Source of the DNA: Apostichopus japonicus | Lineage: Eukaryota; Echinodermata; Holothuroidea; Aspidochirotida; Stichopodidae | Length of the DNA stretch: 64,000 nt | Reading direction: 5' to 3' | NCBI RefSeq assembly: GCF_037975245.1 | Contig: NC_092567.1 | Location: 5,154,214 to 5,218,213, forward strand | Shown here: positions 21,124-31,799 of the stretch, in pieces | Layout: every line of letters starts with the position of its first letter | How positions within the stretch are numbered: position 1 is the first letter of the stretch | The notes under the pieces: model-generated | What the model was told of the DNA's origin: nothing | Databases searched by the model: none | The model's input: only the letters and a program-made list of their open reading frames with translations | Position numbers and translations under genes: made by a program

Positions 21124-21184
21124 GCGAGCTTGTATTTTCCCTTCTGGGATGAAATAAAGTTTTACTTACTTACTTACTTACTTA

Positions 21185-22727
21185 CACTCAACAAAATTAC
21201 TTTTAAAGTTCCGAAGCGAGAAATTTTACCGTAGACTAGTTACCATATATGCTTTCCTAGATCACACAATTCATACTACTGCATGGTAAACAACTTCCTT
21301 ACAAAGCGTGTGTGAAATGTTATAGGCTATGCATATGCTGTGAATGTTGGAAATTCATGTTGAGTTATAGGAGTGCTTAGAGAGAACATGTAAAAGTAAA
21401 AACACTGCACGTTTTATTGAGCCCCTTAAATTTTGTAGAAAATATAAATAGATCTCGACGACAAAAAAGCAAATCCCTAAAGGCCTATAACTACTTGCTC
21501 ACAACTTTTATGAAGCCCTGTCGTAAGTTACCATTAACAGTTAACCAATGCAATGTTATTCATACTGTAAGTTTTATTTAAAATTGACCAAAGTTTTCCC
21601 TTTCCTCAACCACCATTGGCAAGTTGGCCCAACCCCGGCCAGTTCCGACCGATTGCCCCTTACAGTATGTAAATAACTCTTCACACAAAGTCCAATAAAA
21701 ACTCAAGCTTCAATAGCTACTTTTGAGGATACATGAATTGCACAAGAAAAATAAATCAGTGGGGCACATGGTCAAAGACAGTGCGAAAACCTTTGCAACA
21801 AAGAAAGTATTGCGGTATGAATGTACATATTACTTGAGCAACTCTCAATGCGGAGAGAACAAACGTACTGTGAGTTGAAAATAATTTTTTAGTATCTGAG
21901 ATGTCAGCTTCCTACAAAATTCCTCATTTTTTGATCAAAACAATGACTCAAATATTACGTGATATCGTACAAAAAATTCAACCAAAATTTCATACCATGA
22001 CTGTCAACAGGGCCTAATGTTATGATATTTGAGTGCACACATAAGATAGCTTATAGCACAAACATTGTCAACTCTACACGGGAAAGTAATGTACATGTTG
22101 TTAATTTACATAATTTTGTTCATTGAGCACTAGACACAAGAATGTTTCCAGACAATGGGTAGGAACTATTAGCCAATCAGATCATGGGAAGTTTGGAAAA
22201 AAATCATGACTATTGTTTGCATGTAAAATCTCTGTAATGCAAATGATGTTATAACAACGTACGGAGTTATAACTTCGTACCTTGTGGTTGATTGCTATGA
22301 TTTATTTGATTTAAGACAAATTCAATCATCAGAATGATTGGCAGAAAATTTAGTTATCCTGAGGTTTGAAAATAATGTTCATTCAAAATATATTCATTCA
22401 AAAATTTGTTTTGTTATGTTTTGCATATAGGCCTAGTTGTGAGTGTGTGTACTTAGGGTTTCCATCCTCGGGACGCAATGTGAAGTGTTTGCGTCCATCT
22501 CTGGAACTTTGCGTTCCGGATGCAAAATCCTGCATTCGTAACACTGTTGAAGACAATGAATCAAATTTTTAAAATAATTTGACTGCAAAATGCAAAATGA
22601 TACTATCGTATCTTCGTAAAACAATTAATAACATAATGGGGATGACATATCTAGTACATAATGGGGATGATGTATTTTGAGATATCTAGTCCATCATAGG
22701 GATTTTGTTATTAGAGTACTGACTTAC
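21185..22727. other. Intronic sequence without recognised feature
   Basis: Remaining part of the intron between the C exon and the retrotransposon. No exon or element end was identified. A short repeated 'acataatggggatga' occurs at about 22630-22670. Confidence 0.4.
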
Positions 22728-22847
22728 ATCATTGTTAGATGCGTTCTTCAGTAGCTGCAAAGTACAATTCTGTTGTAATTTACTATCTTTAGTCCAGATC
22801 TGTAACCTCTCTGAACACAGTGACTCAATAATATTGATATTATCAAC
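22728..22847 (-). CDS. NACHT gene, repeat cassette 1, exon C
   Basis: 120-nt exon (40 codons), phase 0 to 0, between acceptor 'gtttattttcag' and donor AATGAT|GTAAGTCAG. It starts VDNINIIESLCSERLQIW and continues to DSKLQQNCTLQLL. Its second half is similar to the last 25 residues of the NACHT exon (DSQLHQRSTLQVLEFAS), so the repeat unit begins inside the NACHT exon. Other reading frames contain stops, which fixes phase 0. It joins the A exon at 18140 in frame. Confidence 0.78.
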
Positions 22848-23330
22848 CTGAAAATAAACACAAAATGAAGCAGTGTAAACTTATCTCTCTGTTTTTACTT
22901 TTTTTACTATTCTAATTGTAGTATCATTGGTATTACTATAGCTTAAAGAAAATCCATTGTTATGAAAATAAGTCAAAAACACATCCAGCAAAACGTCCTT
23001 TTCATACTACCAGATTTACCACTATGTACAGAAAAGTTTAAAATACTCTCAATATAAAAGAAACGTCATACACGGTTTCCTTGAGTATCTTCAGTTGATT
23101 AATGATCTGAATTAATTAGTAATCAAAAATGTCCAATGACCAACTCATATTTTAAAATATTGTTTCCACAATCTAGAAATACACATTATATTCCCTAAGC
23201 TATGTCACGATCTCTGTCGTTGTCTAGTGGTTGTCGGCATTTACACTACTGTACTTCCAACTTGTTCTGCACTAATTGACACGAACACAATAACAAAAAG
23301 CCCTGGCAACTAAAAACAAAAGAATCATAC

Positions 23331-23383
23331 CTCCCAATCACCAGAATGGAGATTCAGGCTGTAACCGTAGTCTCGCCAGTATA
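23331..23383 (-). CDS. NACHT gene, repeat cassette 1, exon D
   Basis: 53-nt exon, phase 1 to 0, between acceptor 'catacttgtcatcatag' and donor GGGAG|GTATGATTC. With the last base of the B exon it reads IYWRDYGYSLNLHSGDWE. The counterpart in cassette 2 (15201-15265) shares the LNL-x-SG-x-W ending. The other two frames contain stops, so only this phase works, and it is the phase required by the neighbouring exons. Confidence 0.72.
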
Positions 23384-23912
23384 CTATGATGACAAGTATG
23401 TAAAAATATGTTAAATTTAAAGACATTTTAGGATTTATGAAGGAGAGGAATTAACTTTTTCACATAAATGAAACGGATACCTCTACACTAAAAATGGAAC
23501 ACTTACAGTAATAACTTTGATTTTGGTGTTTTTCATCCAATAAATATGGCTTGACTTAAAACGACACGATTTCAGTGTTTAGACTTAAGTAATGTTCTTA
23601 AACAAATATCCTAAGTATAGATAGGTTAATAACATTACCATTACAGTAGCTTGTACCAAAGGAATGTGTCGAGCAGGACAAATCAGTTGGCGGTTAACAC
23701 TTACTGCTCCTGAAATCAATGTAATCCTCCTGACAGAGCAATTTATTTTGTCATATTTTCTACTTTTGAATCATTCTTGCTTTTACCAAAGGCTTACATT
23801 CTGCTTTTTGCACTTCTTATGAAAATGTTACAATATATTATCTCTTATATCAACTCCTTGATGACTAGATTTAATCAAATAATCAACTAATACTGACAGA
23901 ATCGATAGTTAC

Positions 23913-23989
23913 TTTTAAGTTTCCTAGATATCATCTCTGACTTGATAGACTTTTGAGAGGGCGAAAGAGGCAGCAGACATTCACTGAAC
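23913..23989 (-). CDS. NACHT gene, repeat cassette 1, exon B
   Basis: 77-nt exon, phase 2 to 1, between acceptor 'tttttacttcaaag' and donor TTAAAA|GTAACTATC. It reads FSECLLPLSPSQKSI, then MISRKLK, and aligns with the B exon of cassette 2 (FLFCLLPQSIAAEDI, SRKVK), which has identical length and phases. Preceded by SVKELS from exon A, it completes an LRR-like motif. Confidence 0.78.
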
Positions 23990-24752
23990 CTTTGAAGTAA
24001 AAAGGAAGAAACAAACCAACATGAGAGAAAGATAGCAAAACAGTCTTGCTATGAAGCCAATTCCATATAGGAAATGATTAGGAAGTGCTTCAAAATGATT
24101 GGAATCGAAACACCTTACTGTGGACATCATTCTGCTGTTTAATATGAGCAAATGAGCCTATAACTGCAGGAAGGTCATAGTGTAATGTACAGTATGTTTA
24201 GGCTCGTCCTTAGGTCGTGCTAGGAGTCCATGAAAGGAATTGGTGTGCAATCAGATAGATTGTAAAATAGACTTGTTTGTAATACAATTCCACGCACAGT
24301 ATGTTGTCCTCCGTTTTTAAGAGTGGGGATTATCTCATACTACCACATTACTGATTCAATCCTCCAAAATTCATGAAGAAATTTGTTGGGTTCAATTACA
24401 CCTTGGCCTCTTTGATGATACTTATCATATCATGTAAGACATTTTCCCAATGATATATGAAAAATATTCTTACCTTCCAAATTCACAACTGTCATTGTTT
24501 CTTTTTGTTATAATTAATACTGTGATGGCTAGTCATACCAACATAAAAAACTCATCTTTTTTCATGATTGTAACACTAAAATTTCTGATAACAGTGTATT
24601 TCTTTATGATACATCATTTACCAGTTTTGTCAGAGCTCTGTGTTTATCTCTATTACTTTGGTAAATCAGTTATTTTAAATGTAACAAGAGGGAATATTTG
24701 TACAGTAGGTACAGTACATAGTATGATAACAAAAACAAGAGATTCAACTTAC

Positions 24753-24970
24753 GACAGCTCCTTAACAGACTGACAACGAAGCGCAAAACAGAAGATGTTT
24801 GTAAACTGTATCTCTGATATTGTATACGGTTCATTTCCCTCCTTCTCAGTCTCTATGTGTATCTTTTCTACTGTCACTAAAGGACAGAGAGAGAGGCCAG
24901 ATTGGAGTAAAATAGTGTATCCATCACACTCCTTGAAGGCCATGGTCAGGTGAAGGCAAGCTATGGTAAT
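24753..24970 (-). CDS. NACHT gene, repeat cassette 1, exon A
   Basis: 218-nt exon, phase 0 to 2, between acceptor 'catttctctaacag' and donor GCTGTC|GTAAGTTGA. It begins ITIACLHLTMAFKECDG and includes VEKIHIETEKEGNEP and RCQSVKEL. It follows the NACHT exon in phase 0. Leucine and isoleucine spacing is LRR-like, and the pair with 17932-18140 shows duplication. In NLR proteins this region follows the NACHT-associated helical domains and usually keeps the ATPase inactive or binds ligand; that role is inferred here. Confidence 0.82.
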
Positions 24971-25171
24971 CTGTTAGAGAAATGAACAAGGTTAATTTAT
25001 TGTAGTTATCCTCTAGTTAAAGAATCATGCTACATTATGAACGGATGGAGGGTTTTATGTAATTGAGTTAGACCAGTGTTTTAATGAAGTGTTTCAAGAA
25101 ACTTCTTCGTAGCGAAATATTGAACTGTATTCCATCACTGGACAAAATACCAATTCGCATATCGCAGTGGC

Positions 25172-26164
25172 AGATCGATGGGGGATGCATTTAATACCAT
25201 TTGCTGTTCTAAATTACTGGACACTATGAAGGCGTATGTCAGTGACAATGTAATTATACTACATTATAATTTCCTGTTTGATCGCACACAGTTTGTTCAC
25301 TGTAACAGTGTCAACAGTGATAGTCTCGTTAATAACACTGGTGTTCCACAGGGTTGTTGCTTGTCCCCATTACTTTTTGAAATTTACACTGATTCATTAG
25401 TCTCATATTATGACAATGTTTATATCTTGAAGTATGCAGACGATACTGCCATAATTGGGATGTGCACAGATAAAAACCCACAGTGTCTATCAAATTATTT
25501 CCCAGCCATAGAGTATGCTGTGAATTGGTGCAAGGATAATTATATATGGTAAGAAAACCAAGGAAATGATTGTTGATTTTCGTGCAGTGCAAAGCCATGC
25601 CCCATTGTACATTGACAATAATGTGATTGAGGTTGTATCACGCTTACTTAATTGGAATACCCACATGAACAATGTGGCATCAAAAGCTAAACAGAGATCA
25701 TATTGTATTCGTAGGCTCGCCGGCTTTGGCTTAGATTTTGATAAGCAGCTTTGTCTTTTTCAGACAATGGTGTTGTCCATCCTTGTGTACTGTGGCCCAA
25801 TTTGGTTATCATCCTGTTTCTAAAGGACAATTTGACTACTTGAATAAATCCATCAAGTTGTATTCTACCATCACGGATGATTTCATTGATCGTATAATAT
25901 GTTAGTGTGCTTCTTCTATAGTCGAGGATTCCGATCACCCTCTCTTTGATTTTTTCATGAAACCACCTAGGTTTTACACGATCCCACGTACAGGGTATGC
26001 GGACAGAACGGTTTAGGCGATCATTTTTACCTAGAAGTATTAAGACTTTGAATTGTATGATACATAGATAACTTTTTTTAACCTATTTTTGAGATGCTGT
26101 AATCCATTTTATTATATTGTCATTTTATGATGAATATCAATTAATTTTACTTTACTTTACTTTC
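25172..26164 (+). mobile_element. CR1/L2-type retrotransposon fragment, decayed
   Basis: Truncated at the 5' side right at reverse transcriptase motif A (GDAFNTI). It ends in a (TTTAC)3 tail at about 26146-26164. It lies in the intron between the NACHT exon and the first A exon, antisense to the gene, like the larger copy at 18995-21184, but is more diverged. Confidence 0.8.
25178..25823 (+). pseudogene. Reverse transcriptase fragment, frameshifted
   Basis: The first frame (25178-25552) has motif B NTGVPQGCCLSPLLF and the catalytic motif C YADDTAII, then stops after KDNYIW. The protein resumes in another frame at about 25545 with KKTKEMIVDFR and continues to about 25823 (IRRLAGFGLDFDKQL, VYCGPIW). 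Compared with the copy at 19002-20828, short deletions remove the ELNV and YKYLG segments. It is non-functional. Confidence 0.85.
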
Positions 26165-26169
26165 CTTAG

Positions 26170-26797
26170 ACAATTACATTGTGAGGTCAAAATGACATTT
26201 CAACAGTAGCTTACCATGCCAATGCAATGCTACTCCATAAACCATTTGGCATTTTACTTTTAGTTTTTTGCAGTAAAGGGGACCTCACAACTAAAACTCA
26301 AATTATTCTAATATGGTTTGGATTGTCTATGTCATAGTGTGTTCATTTATTAGTTGGCAGTATGGCCACATGAAAGCAATAAATCAAGTGACATTATTGG
26401 TAATGACATCGACACTAAGTGTTGTTAGCATTTGAAATTGTTTACGTTCCTACTGTATGGTCATTAAGTCATTATTTTGGGATTCAACCTCTGAAGATAT
26501 GTATACAGTTGGCAATCTGATCTCATGAATCGATTGCTATTATATAACTTTCAAGAAATGCAGCGCAAACTTGAAAAATCAAAACAGGACTTGGCAGAAA
26601 TATAAACCAAGCACTTAAGTACATGAGAGGGCAAAGGTTCGAATCCCGGTGGAGGCTGGAAGTTTTGCACTGTTTTTTGTAGGTATAAGGACACACTGAT
26701 TATAATTATATTGTACAATAACAGTACAAGACCGTGACCACATGACCACAAACCTGAGGAAATATGTCTTGATTGCAGTGAAAGAAAACTACTTCAC
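26170..26797. other. Intronic sequence; possible tRNA-related SINE trace
   Basis: A + strand B-box-like 'ggttcgaatcccg' at about 26635-26648 suggests a tRNA-derived repeat. No A box, tRNA fold or tail was recognised. Otherwise featureless. Confidence 0.3.
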
Positions 26798-28281
26798 CTG
26801 TGTTGCACTCGCAAATTCCAAAACTTGTAAAGTAGATCTCTGATGTAGTTGACTGTCATCGCCATGTACCTGGACCACTTTAGAGGCCAACTTTGTGATT
26901 GCATCCACAATATTCTCACTTTCATAGTCTTGTTCCAGCATACACATCATAGCAAACTGTTTATGTTTAAGGTTGTTTTGCAGATAATTTACAATTTTAC
27001 CCGAAGCAGTCTTATTAAGACCACAGGCAAATCTGTAAACATAGTGAAGTTCAAAGGGATCCAAATAACGGAGCAGTTCAGCTACACTCTGGCTCTCTGT
27101 TGTGGCAGAGGTTGAAGATTCTTGAGATAGATAATCAGCAATGTAGTGGGCAGCATACCACTCACAGAACAATTTGTGGAAGAATCTGACTTCCTTTTTG
27201 TAGAGAAATTGATCACCAGTCAGTATTTCTTCCTCAAAAAATATTCCAGTTTTAAGATACTGCTCATAAAAGTCATCCCCAAGTCGTTTTCTCAGGGAAG
27301 TACTATCCCATTCAATCAGTTGGTTTCTACCGCTCAATGCCTGAAAAGCAACCTTGTTCAACTCATCATGTTTTAAGTCAAAACATACCTTTTCAATTGG
27401 TTTGTTCATCAAATGACTATGTAAGCAAGCTATCACATTACGAAAGAAACTAGTAACGGATTTGAATGTCTTCAAGTCTTTGTTCTCGTGGCTCATGTGA
27501 GCAAACAAAACAAACAACAAACGAACTTGACACAAGTCACCAAGTAGAGGGTTTCCTTGGAGTTTAAGTATTATTTCCCTGGCAGCTTGTTCGTCACCGT
27601 GTACAACTGCTTTTCGAATATATTGATCTCGGATGTCCTCGTTGAAACCTGTTAAACGTAGTCGATCAGTATGCGGTGCAAATTCTTTCGGTAAGTAGAA
27701 AGGCCTGGTAGTCAGAATGACGTCTATATCCTGCAACATTTCTCTCCGAAGGATAAGAGAAATATCAGTCTCTTGATCGTCTTTATCAGGGTATTCGTCA
27801 AATCCATCCAAAATAACCAACACACCTGAACAATTCTTTATGATTGATTCCACTATAACCTCACTCAGATCTGAGTCTCTGGGTAATATAAAACGCCGTA
27901 TTGCTTGGTATATTGACTTCACCCCTCTCAGTTGTCTTAGCCGCAGGTAAATAAGTATTGGTACGTTACTTAAAGGGGATTTTGGAACTCTTTGGCACCA
28001 ATCGTATGCAAGCTGTAGTGTCAGTGTTGATTTTCCGTATCCAGGTTCGCCCTCTATAATTTGCCTACCACAATTCTCAGGTCTCTTTAGTAGTTCATGA
28101 TGTGACTCTAAAAGTTTCCACATTTTGTTTCCATGTGCTTGTTGAACTAACCGTTCAATGCCGCTATAAACATATACTTTATCAACACAATACATTCTGT
28201 CTCTGATGTAAGGCAATGGTTGTACGGAGTGATAAAGTATCTCATACTTTGCCTTTAATTCCTTGATGAATTGTTCCTCCT
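26798..28281 (-). CDS. NACHT-domain NTPase exon of a membrane-anchored NLR-like receptor
   Basis: 1484-nt exon encoding 495 residues (counting the split first codon). NACHT modules are ATP-driven oligomerisation switches of innate immune receptors. Going down from 28281: a leader starting EEEQFIKELKAKYEIL; Walker A GEPGYGKST (about residues 78-86); Walker B VLVILDGFDE (about 154-163); sensor region VILTTRPF (about 188-195); a GNPLLGDLCQV motif typical of the helical domain; and KLFCEWYAAHYIA, like the winged-helix signature of NLRs. Catalytic residues look intact. The acceptor 'ctggtttcctacag' with branch-like 'tactaatcac' sets the start at 28281; open sequence upstream of it is intron. The donor ACACAG|GTGAAG sets the end, and reading through gives a stop two codons later. 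No death, CARD or pyrin domain precedes NACHT; the upstream exons give a transmembrane segment instead. Confidence 0.95.
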
Positions 28282-28289
28282 CTGTAGGA

Positions 28290-28935
28290 AACCAGAAAAG
28301 TGTGATTAGTAACAATCTTATTTATATCAGGAACAAATTCAATAATGAAAATGGTCAGATGAAAGTTTTATTTTTTTAAATGGAATGTCATTATTGGTAG
28401 CTGCTCAACCAAATTTTGCTGTAGAAAATGTCTTGATATGTTAATTGAATTGCTTAACTTTAGATTCGTTCTCAAACTAAATGGTTATTTGAACAGCTGC
28501 TTTAATTGCAAAGAGACAATCGATTCCAACATTTGGCAAAGATGTGTAAAAAAAAAAACTTCTTGGCCCAGACCATTTGGGAGTCATCATTGGGTCATAA
28601 CTGTTATCTGAAGTGGGACGCATTCTGATGTATTCAGAATGTTCATATCTTATTTTCATAAACCATAAATACTGAAATACAAAAGGAACCGTGAAATTAT
28701 TGTGTCATTTATATATCCCCATATGGTAAAGTTAACTGCAACATGAATTTGAAAATGACAGCAATAAAGTCACTGGAATCAGTTACATTATTATACATTA
28801 TCATTTGTAGAGGATATGTATGTTGAAATTTATTTTAATTAATGCGTGGTATTTAACAGTATCTTAAAGCAATTGAAGGTATTGTTTGCAGCATTCACTG
28901 CACTCAGCTTGCAATAACTTGTACATCAGACTTAC
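28290..28935. other. Intron without recognised feature
   Basis: Intron between the linker exon and the NACHT exon. The minus-strand sequence just before 28281 has a good branch point and polypyrimidine tract. No other feature was seen. Confidence 0.4.
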
Positions 28936-28969
28936 CAGGTGTGCGGTGAGTCTTAGTCTTGGGCAACAT
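28936..28969 (-). CDS. NACHT gene, linker microexon
   Basis: 34-nt exon between acceptor 'tacctctcttgtttag' and donor ACCTG|GTAAGTCTG, phase 0 to 1. It encodes MLPKTKTHRTP plus the first base of a glutamate completed by the NACHT exon. It could serve as an alternative translation start (ATG), which would give a soluble NACHT protein without the membrane segment. No domain. It joins the basic exon at 30145-30191. Confidence 0.65.
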
Positions 28970-29170
28970 CTAAACAAGAGAGGTAATGATACTTTCAAAC
29001 ATATTATTAATAGAATTATTAATTTGAAGTCACTATTTGCAAATAATTTGACTATGTAATTAAACATTTTCTATTAAATAGGATACAAGTTAACATAATA
29101 TGTTTGATGTTGCTAAGTAACCGTAGGTTGTACCTTATTCTTATATAAATGAACTCAGAGTCTACATGGC

Positions 29171-29545
29171 AGTCAAGCTTGCCTATAGAAAAACTGTCCT
29201 CTCCAAATTCACTCAAGCATTAAAAATTTGTTACTTGATAGCATAAACTACCCCAAATACTGTCATTAGGATTCATCCTTGAGTTGACCAGTCACCTGTA
29301 TGATTGCAAACACAAGTGCTCTAATGGCCAGTACTACTTTCCTGTGTGTGAAGACAAGTTTGGCTTGACCACTGAAAAAATACACTGTGTTTCCTTAATC
29401 ATGAATTTGTGCAGAGGAGAGTTCACTATGGCTAGCATTACCAAATCAGGTAGATATTTAATCTTCCCTGTTTTTGGCTAAGAACAGGGAGAATGGGGTG
29501 GTATTTGCTGCAGGGAAGATTGTAATGTACATGTTATTCTCAACA
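29171..29545 (+). repeat. Interspersed repeat family B, copy 2
   Basis: Close to 13178-13590 in the same orientation. It lies in the intron between the linker and stop-transfer exons of the NACHT gene. The 65-codon open frame at 29284-29481 falls entirely in the repeat and is not preserved in the other copy, so it is not called a gene. Confidence 0.75.
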
Positions 29546-30144
29546 CAAGACTAGTAGGGAGAGGATTTCCTGAGTTGCGTGTATTACTTATATCTATTAC
29601 AACATAAAACTATCCATTGGTAGGAATGTTTTTTTTTCTTCAAATGAGTATAATGTTAACTTGTTGTTGCAACATATTATGTGTATCGATTAATTCAGTT
29701 GTTCACTTCCGGCATCAAAAATGCTCAATAAATAGAGGTAGTGCAAGTTAATATAGTATATTTTGTTTAATCATGTGTAATCTCTGAGTTTCCCACGTGT
29801 TTGGTAATCATCAGACAAGTGACACGTTTGTAACTATTTTCTATGGTACAGTATGTACTGTGACTGATTATAGTAATAGATTACGAAATCTCAGCGTGTG
29901 TTTCTTTACTAAAGCTTATCTATGTGTTATATTCTTTGCATGTTACAACCAGATTAAAGGCTCGTCCTTACTACTGTAACATACAACCATCCAAGCCGCA
30001 TTTGTTTCCATACCACCACCAGTCCTCAGTAGGGAATATTTAAGTGCCCCTGGAATCTTAGACTGAATTAGCGTTACAGTATGTTTAACAGCTTTATTTT
30101 GTTTCCCTTGGTCTTATTTATATTTTCAGATATAACGGTCTTAC
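29546..30144. other. Intron without recognised feature
   Basis: No exon, element terminus or repeat was recognised. Confidence 0.4.
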
Positions 30145-30191
30145 CTCTTCGTCTTCCACAATTTTCCTCCGCCTCTTTCGGAAGTTTAACA
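30145..30191 (-). CDS. NACHT gene, juxtamembrane stop-transfer exon
   Basis: 47-nt exon between acceptor 'aaattattcctgcag' and donor GAAGAG|GTAAGACCG, phase 1 to 0. It reads VLNFRKRRRKIVEDEE: a basic cluster immediately after the hydrophobic segment of the preceding exon, then an acidic run. Positive residues on the cytoplasmic side of a single membrane span act as a stop-transfer signal, placing NACHT in the cytosol. Only this phase joins the neighbouring exons. Confidence 0.7.
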
Positions 30192-30479
30192 CTGCAGGAA
30201 TAATTTATGTAAGGTTAATTAACCAGAATGCAAAGATGCATTGTGGTTTCGATGATGTAACATCAGCAGTTTTCTTCATGAAACTGACATCATGTACAGT
30301 GAGGGTGTACAACACACTTGAACTTAGTAATACAGTGAAAAGCAGTGTGATGTGGAAAAAAAAGTCACAATGACAGAGGCTGTCCTGACATTTAACATGT
30401 AATGATTACCATTCACCTCAACAACAGGCATCTTGTACTAAATGTGATAGATACATCAAGATACTAAATATGACATCTG

Positions 30480-31500
30480 TCCTTGTTGAAATATTGTGTA
30501 AAACATGGGTCTCACAATTTGACACCTGGTGAGCTCAAACGACCACTGACCTCTGCCCAATTTTGTAAAATTACATACCAAATATGCGATCTGTCCAAGC
30601 TTCCATCATGATATTTTGTTAGGACGGTGTGTTAGTGTAGAGAGACAGGTAAGAGGGGAGTGAAGTAAATGTTTGGCATTTGTTGTCTTCATATGACCTT
30701 AGACCTCCACCAAAACAATAATAGGCTCCTAAACTTGTCCAAGGTTCCCTTCTTGCAAGATCATGTTTACAAAGCTTTCACGATTTGACCTGTTTTCCCC
30801 AAGTGAACCTTGAGCTCCACCAAAATCAATGGGCTTCTTTCACTCAATGCTACTGTATACACCTTCATACCAAGTATGCGATCTGCCTATGCTTCTAATA
30901 TTGAGATATCATGTTTACAAGGTTTTCATAATTTGACCTCTGATGACCCCAAATGACCTTCCACTTCCCCGAAAAAAATGAGCTTCTTTTAATCAATAAG
31001 GTTCTTCTACAAATTAAATATAAGGTCTGTTCATGCTTTCCTTTTTGACATATCATGTTTAAAAGGTTTTCACAATTTGACCCCTAGTGACCCCAAATGA
31101 CCTTTGACCTCCACCAAAAACAATAGGCTTCTTTGACTTAATTTGGTACTTTTACACATCAAATATGAGGTATGCCCATGCTTCCCATCTTGAGATATCG
31201 TGTTTACAAGGTTTTCACAATTTGATCCTTGGTGACCTCAAATGACTTTTGACCCCCACCAAAAACAATAGGATTCTTGTACTCAATGTGAATTTAACCT
31301 CACCAAATATGAAGTTGGTCCGACCTTCCTTTCTTGAAATATTGTGTTTACCGGGTTTTTACAATTTGACTCCTCATGACCCAAAATTACCCTTGACTTT
31401 CACCAAAAACAATAGGCTTCTTGTACTCAATGTGGTAAGCCTACACATTACATATGATATTAGCCCGAACCATCCTTCTTGAGATATCATGTTTACAAGC
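30480..31500 (+). repeat. About 144-bp tandem repeat, roughly 7 degenerate units
   Basis: Units start with a 'ttttcacaatttgaccc' type block at about 30779, 30922, 31069, 31213 and 31356, with more decayed copies before. Each carries 'tgaccccaaatgacctttg', 'ccaccaaaaacaataggct' and 'gagatatcatgtttacaa'. 'tgacctttgacct' type segments are nuclear-receptor DR1-like in reverse. The array lies within the NACHT gene intron after the transmembrane exon. Open frames here are artefacts. Confidence 0.85.
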
Positions 31501-31688
31501 TGGGCATCACAAATGCACGGTTACTATTATTATCAAAATAAAAAACATACAAAATAGTTACTATACTTTTCTGTTAGTCAATAAGGATAATGTAGATGCA
31601 ATGAATACAAATAGAATACAAGAAAATAGCTAACAAACTTTGCTATATATATTGCAAAGTAATTGTGCTATGCACTATGGTACAGTAC

Positions 31689-31784
31689 CTTTCATACAGA
31701 CGACCAAAACCACCAGAATTAGAAGTACTACAATTATAATTGTAACCACAGCAACTTTCGATGAACCCAAAGTCCCCTTGTTGT
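31689..31784 (-). CDS. NACHT gene, transmembrane exon
   Basis: 96-nt exon between acceptor 'ggaaattggaaatttacag'-like sequence (…ccaatttacag) and donor GAAAG|GTACTG, phase 1 to 1. It reads NKGTLGSSK, then about 21 hydrophobic residues from VAVVTII to LVVLVVCM, then K. This is long and hydrophobic enough for one membrane helix and is followed by the RKRRRK stretch of the next exon. The phase 1 start is typical after extracellular Ig- or EGF-type exons. The extracellular part upstream was not identified. It joins ten further exons in one open frame, which makes chance unlikely. Confidence 0.7.
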
Positions 31785-31799
31785 CTGTAAATTGGAAAA

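Larger units (their letters stand above)
18995..21184 (+). mobile_element. CR1/L2-superfamily non-LTR retrotransposon, 5'-truncated
   Basis: Contains a long reverse transcriptase frame (19002-20828), a 3' untranslated region with a tandemly duplicated 132-bp segment (20864-21123), then 'gatgaaataaag' and a (TTAC)n tail at about 21162-21184. The short-motif tail instead of poly(A) is typical of the CR1/L2/Rex1 group. The endonuclease domain is missing, so it is a 5'-truncated copy. It lies in the intron between the C exon (22728) and the second A exon (18140) of the NACHT gene, antisense to it. Confidence 0.9.

Noticed and set aside
26600-26700. tRNA gene suggested by 'ggttcgaatcccg'
   Set aside because: Only the B box is present; no A box or cloverleaf could be drawn. 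At most a SINE remnant.
28282-28315. Extra N-terminal residues upstream of the NACHT exon (LITLFWFPT)
   Set aside because: They translate the branch point and polypyrimidine tract before the acceptor, so they are intron.
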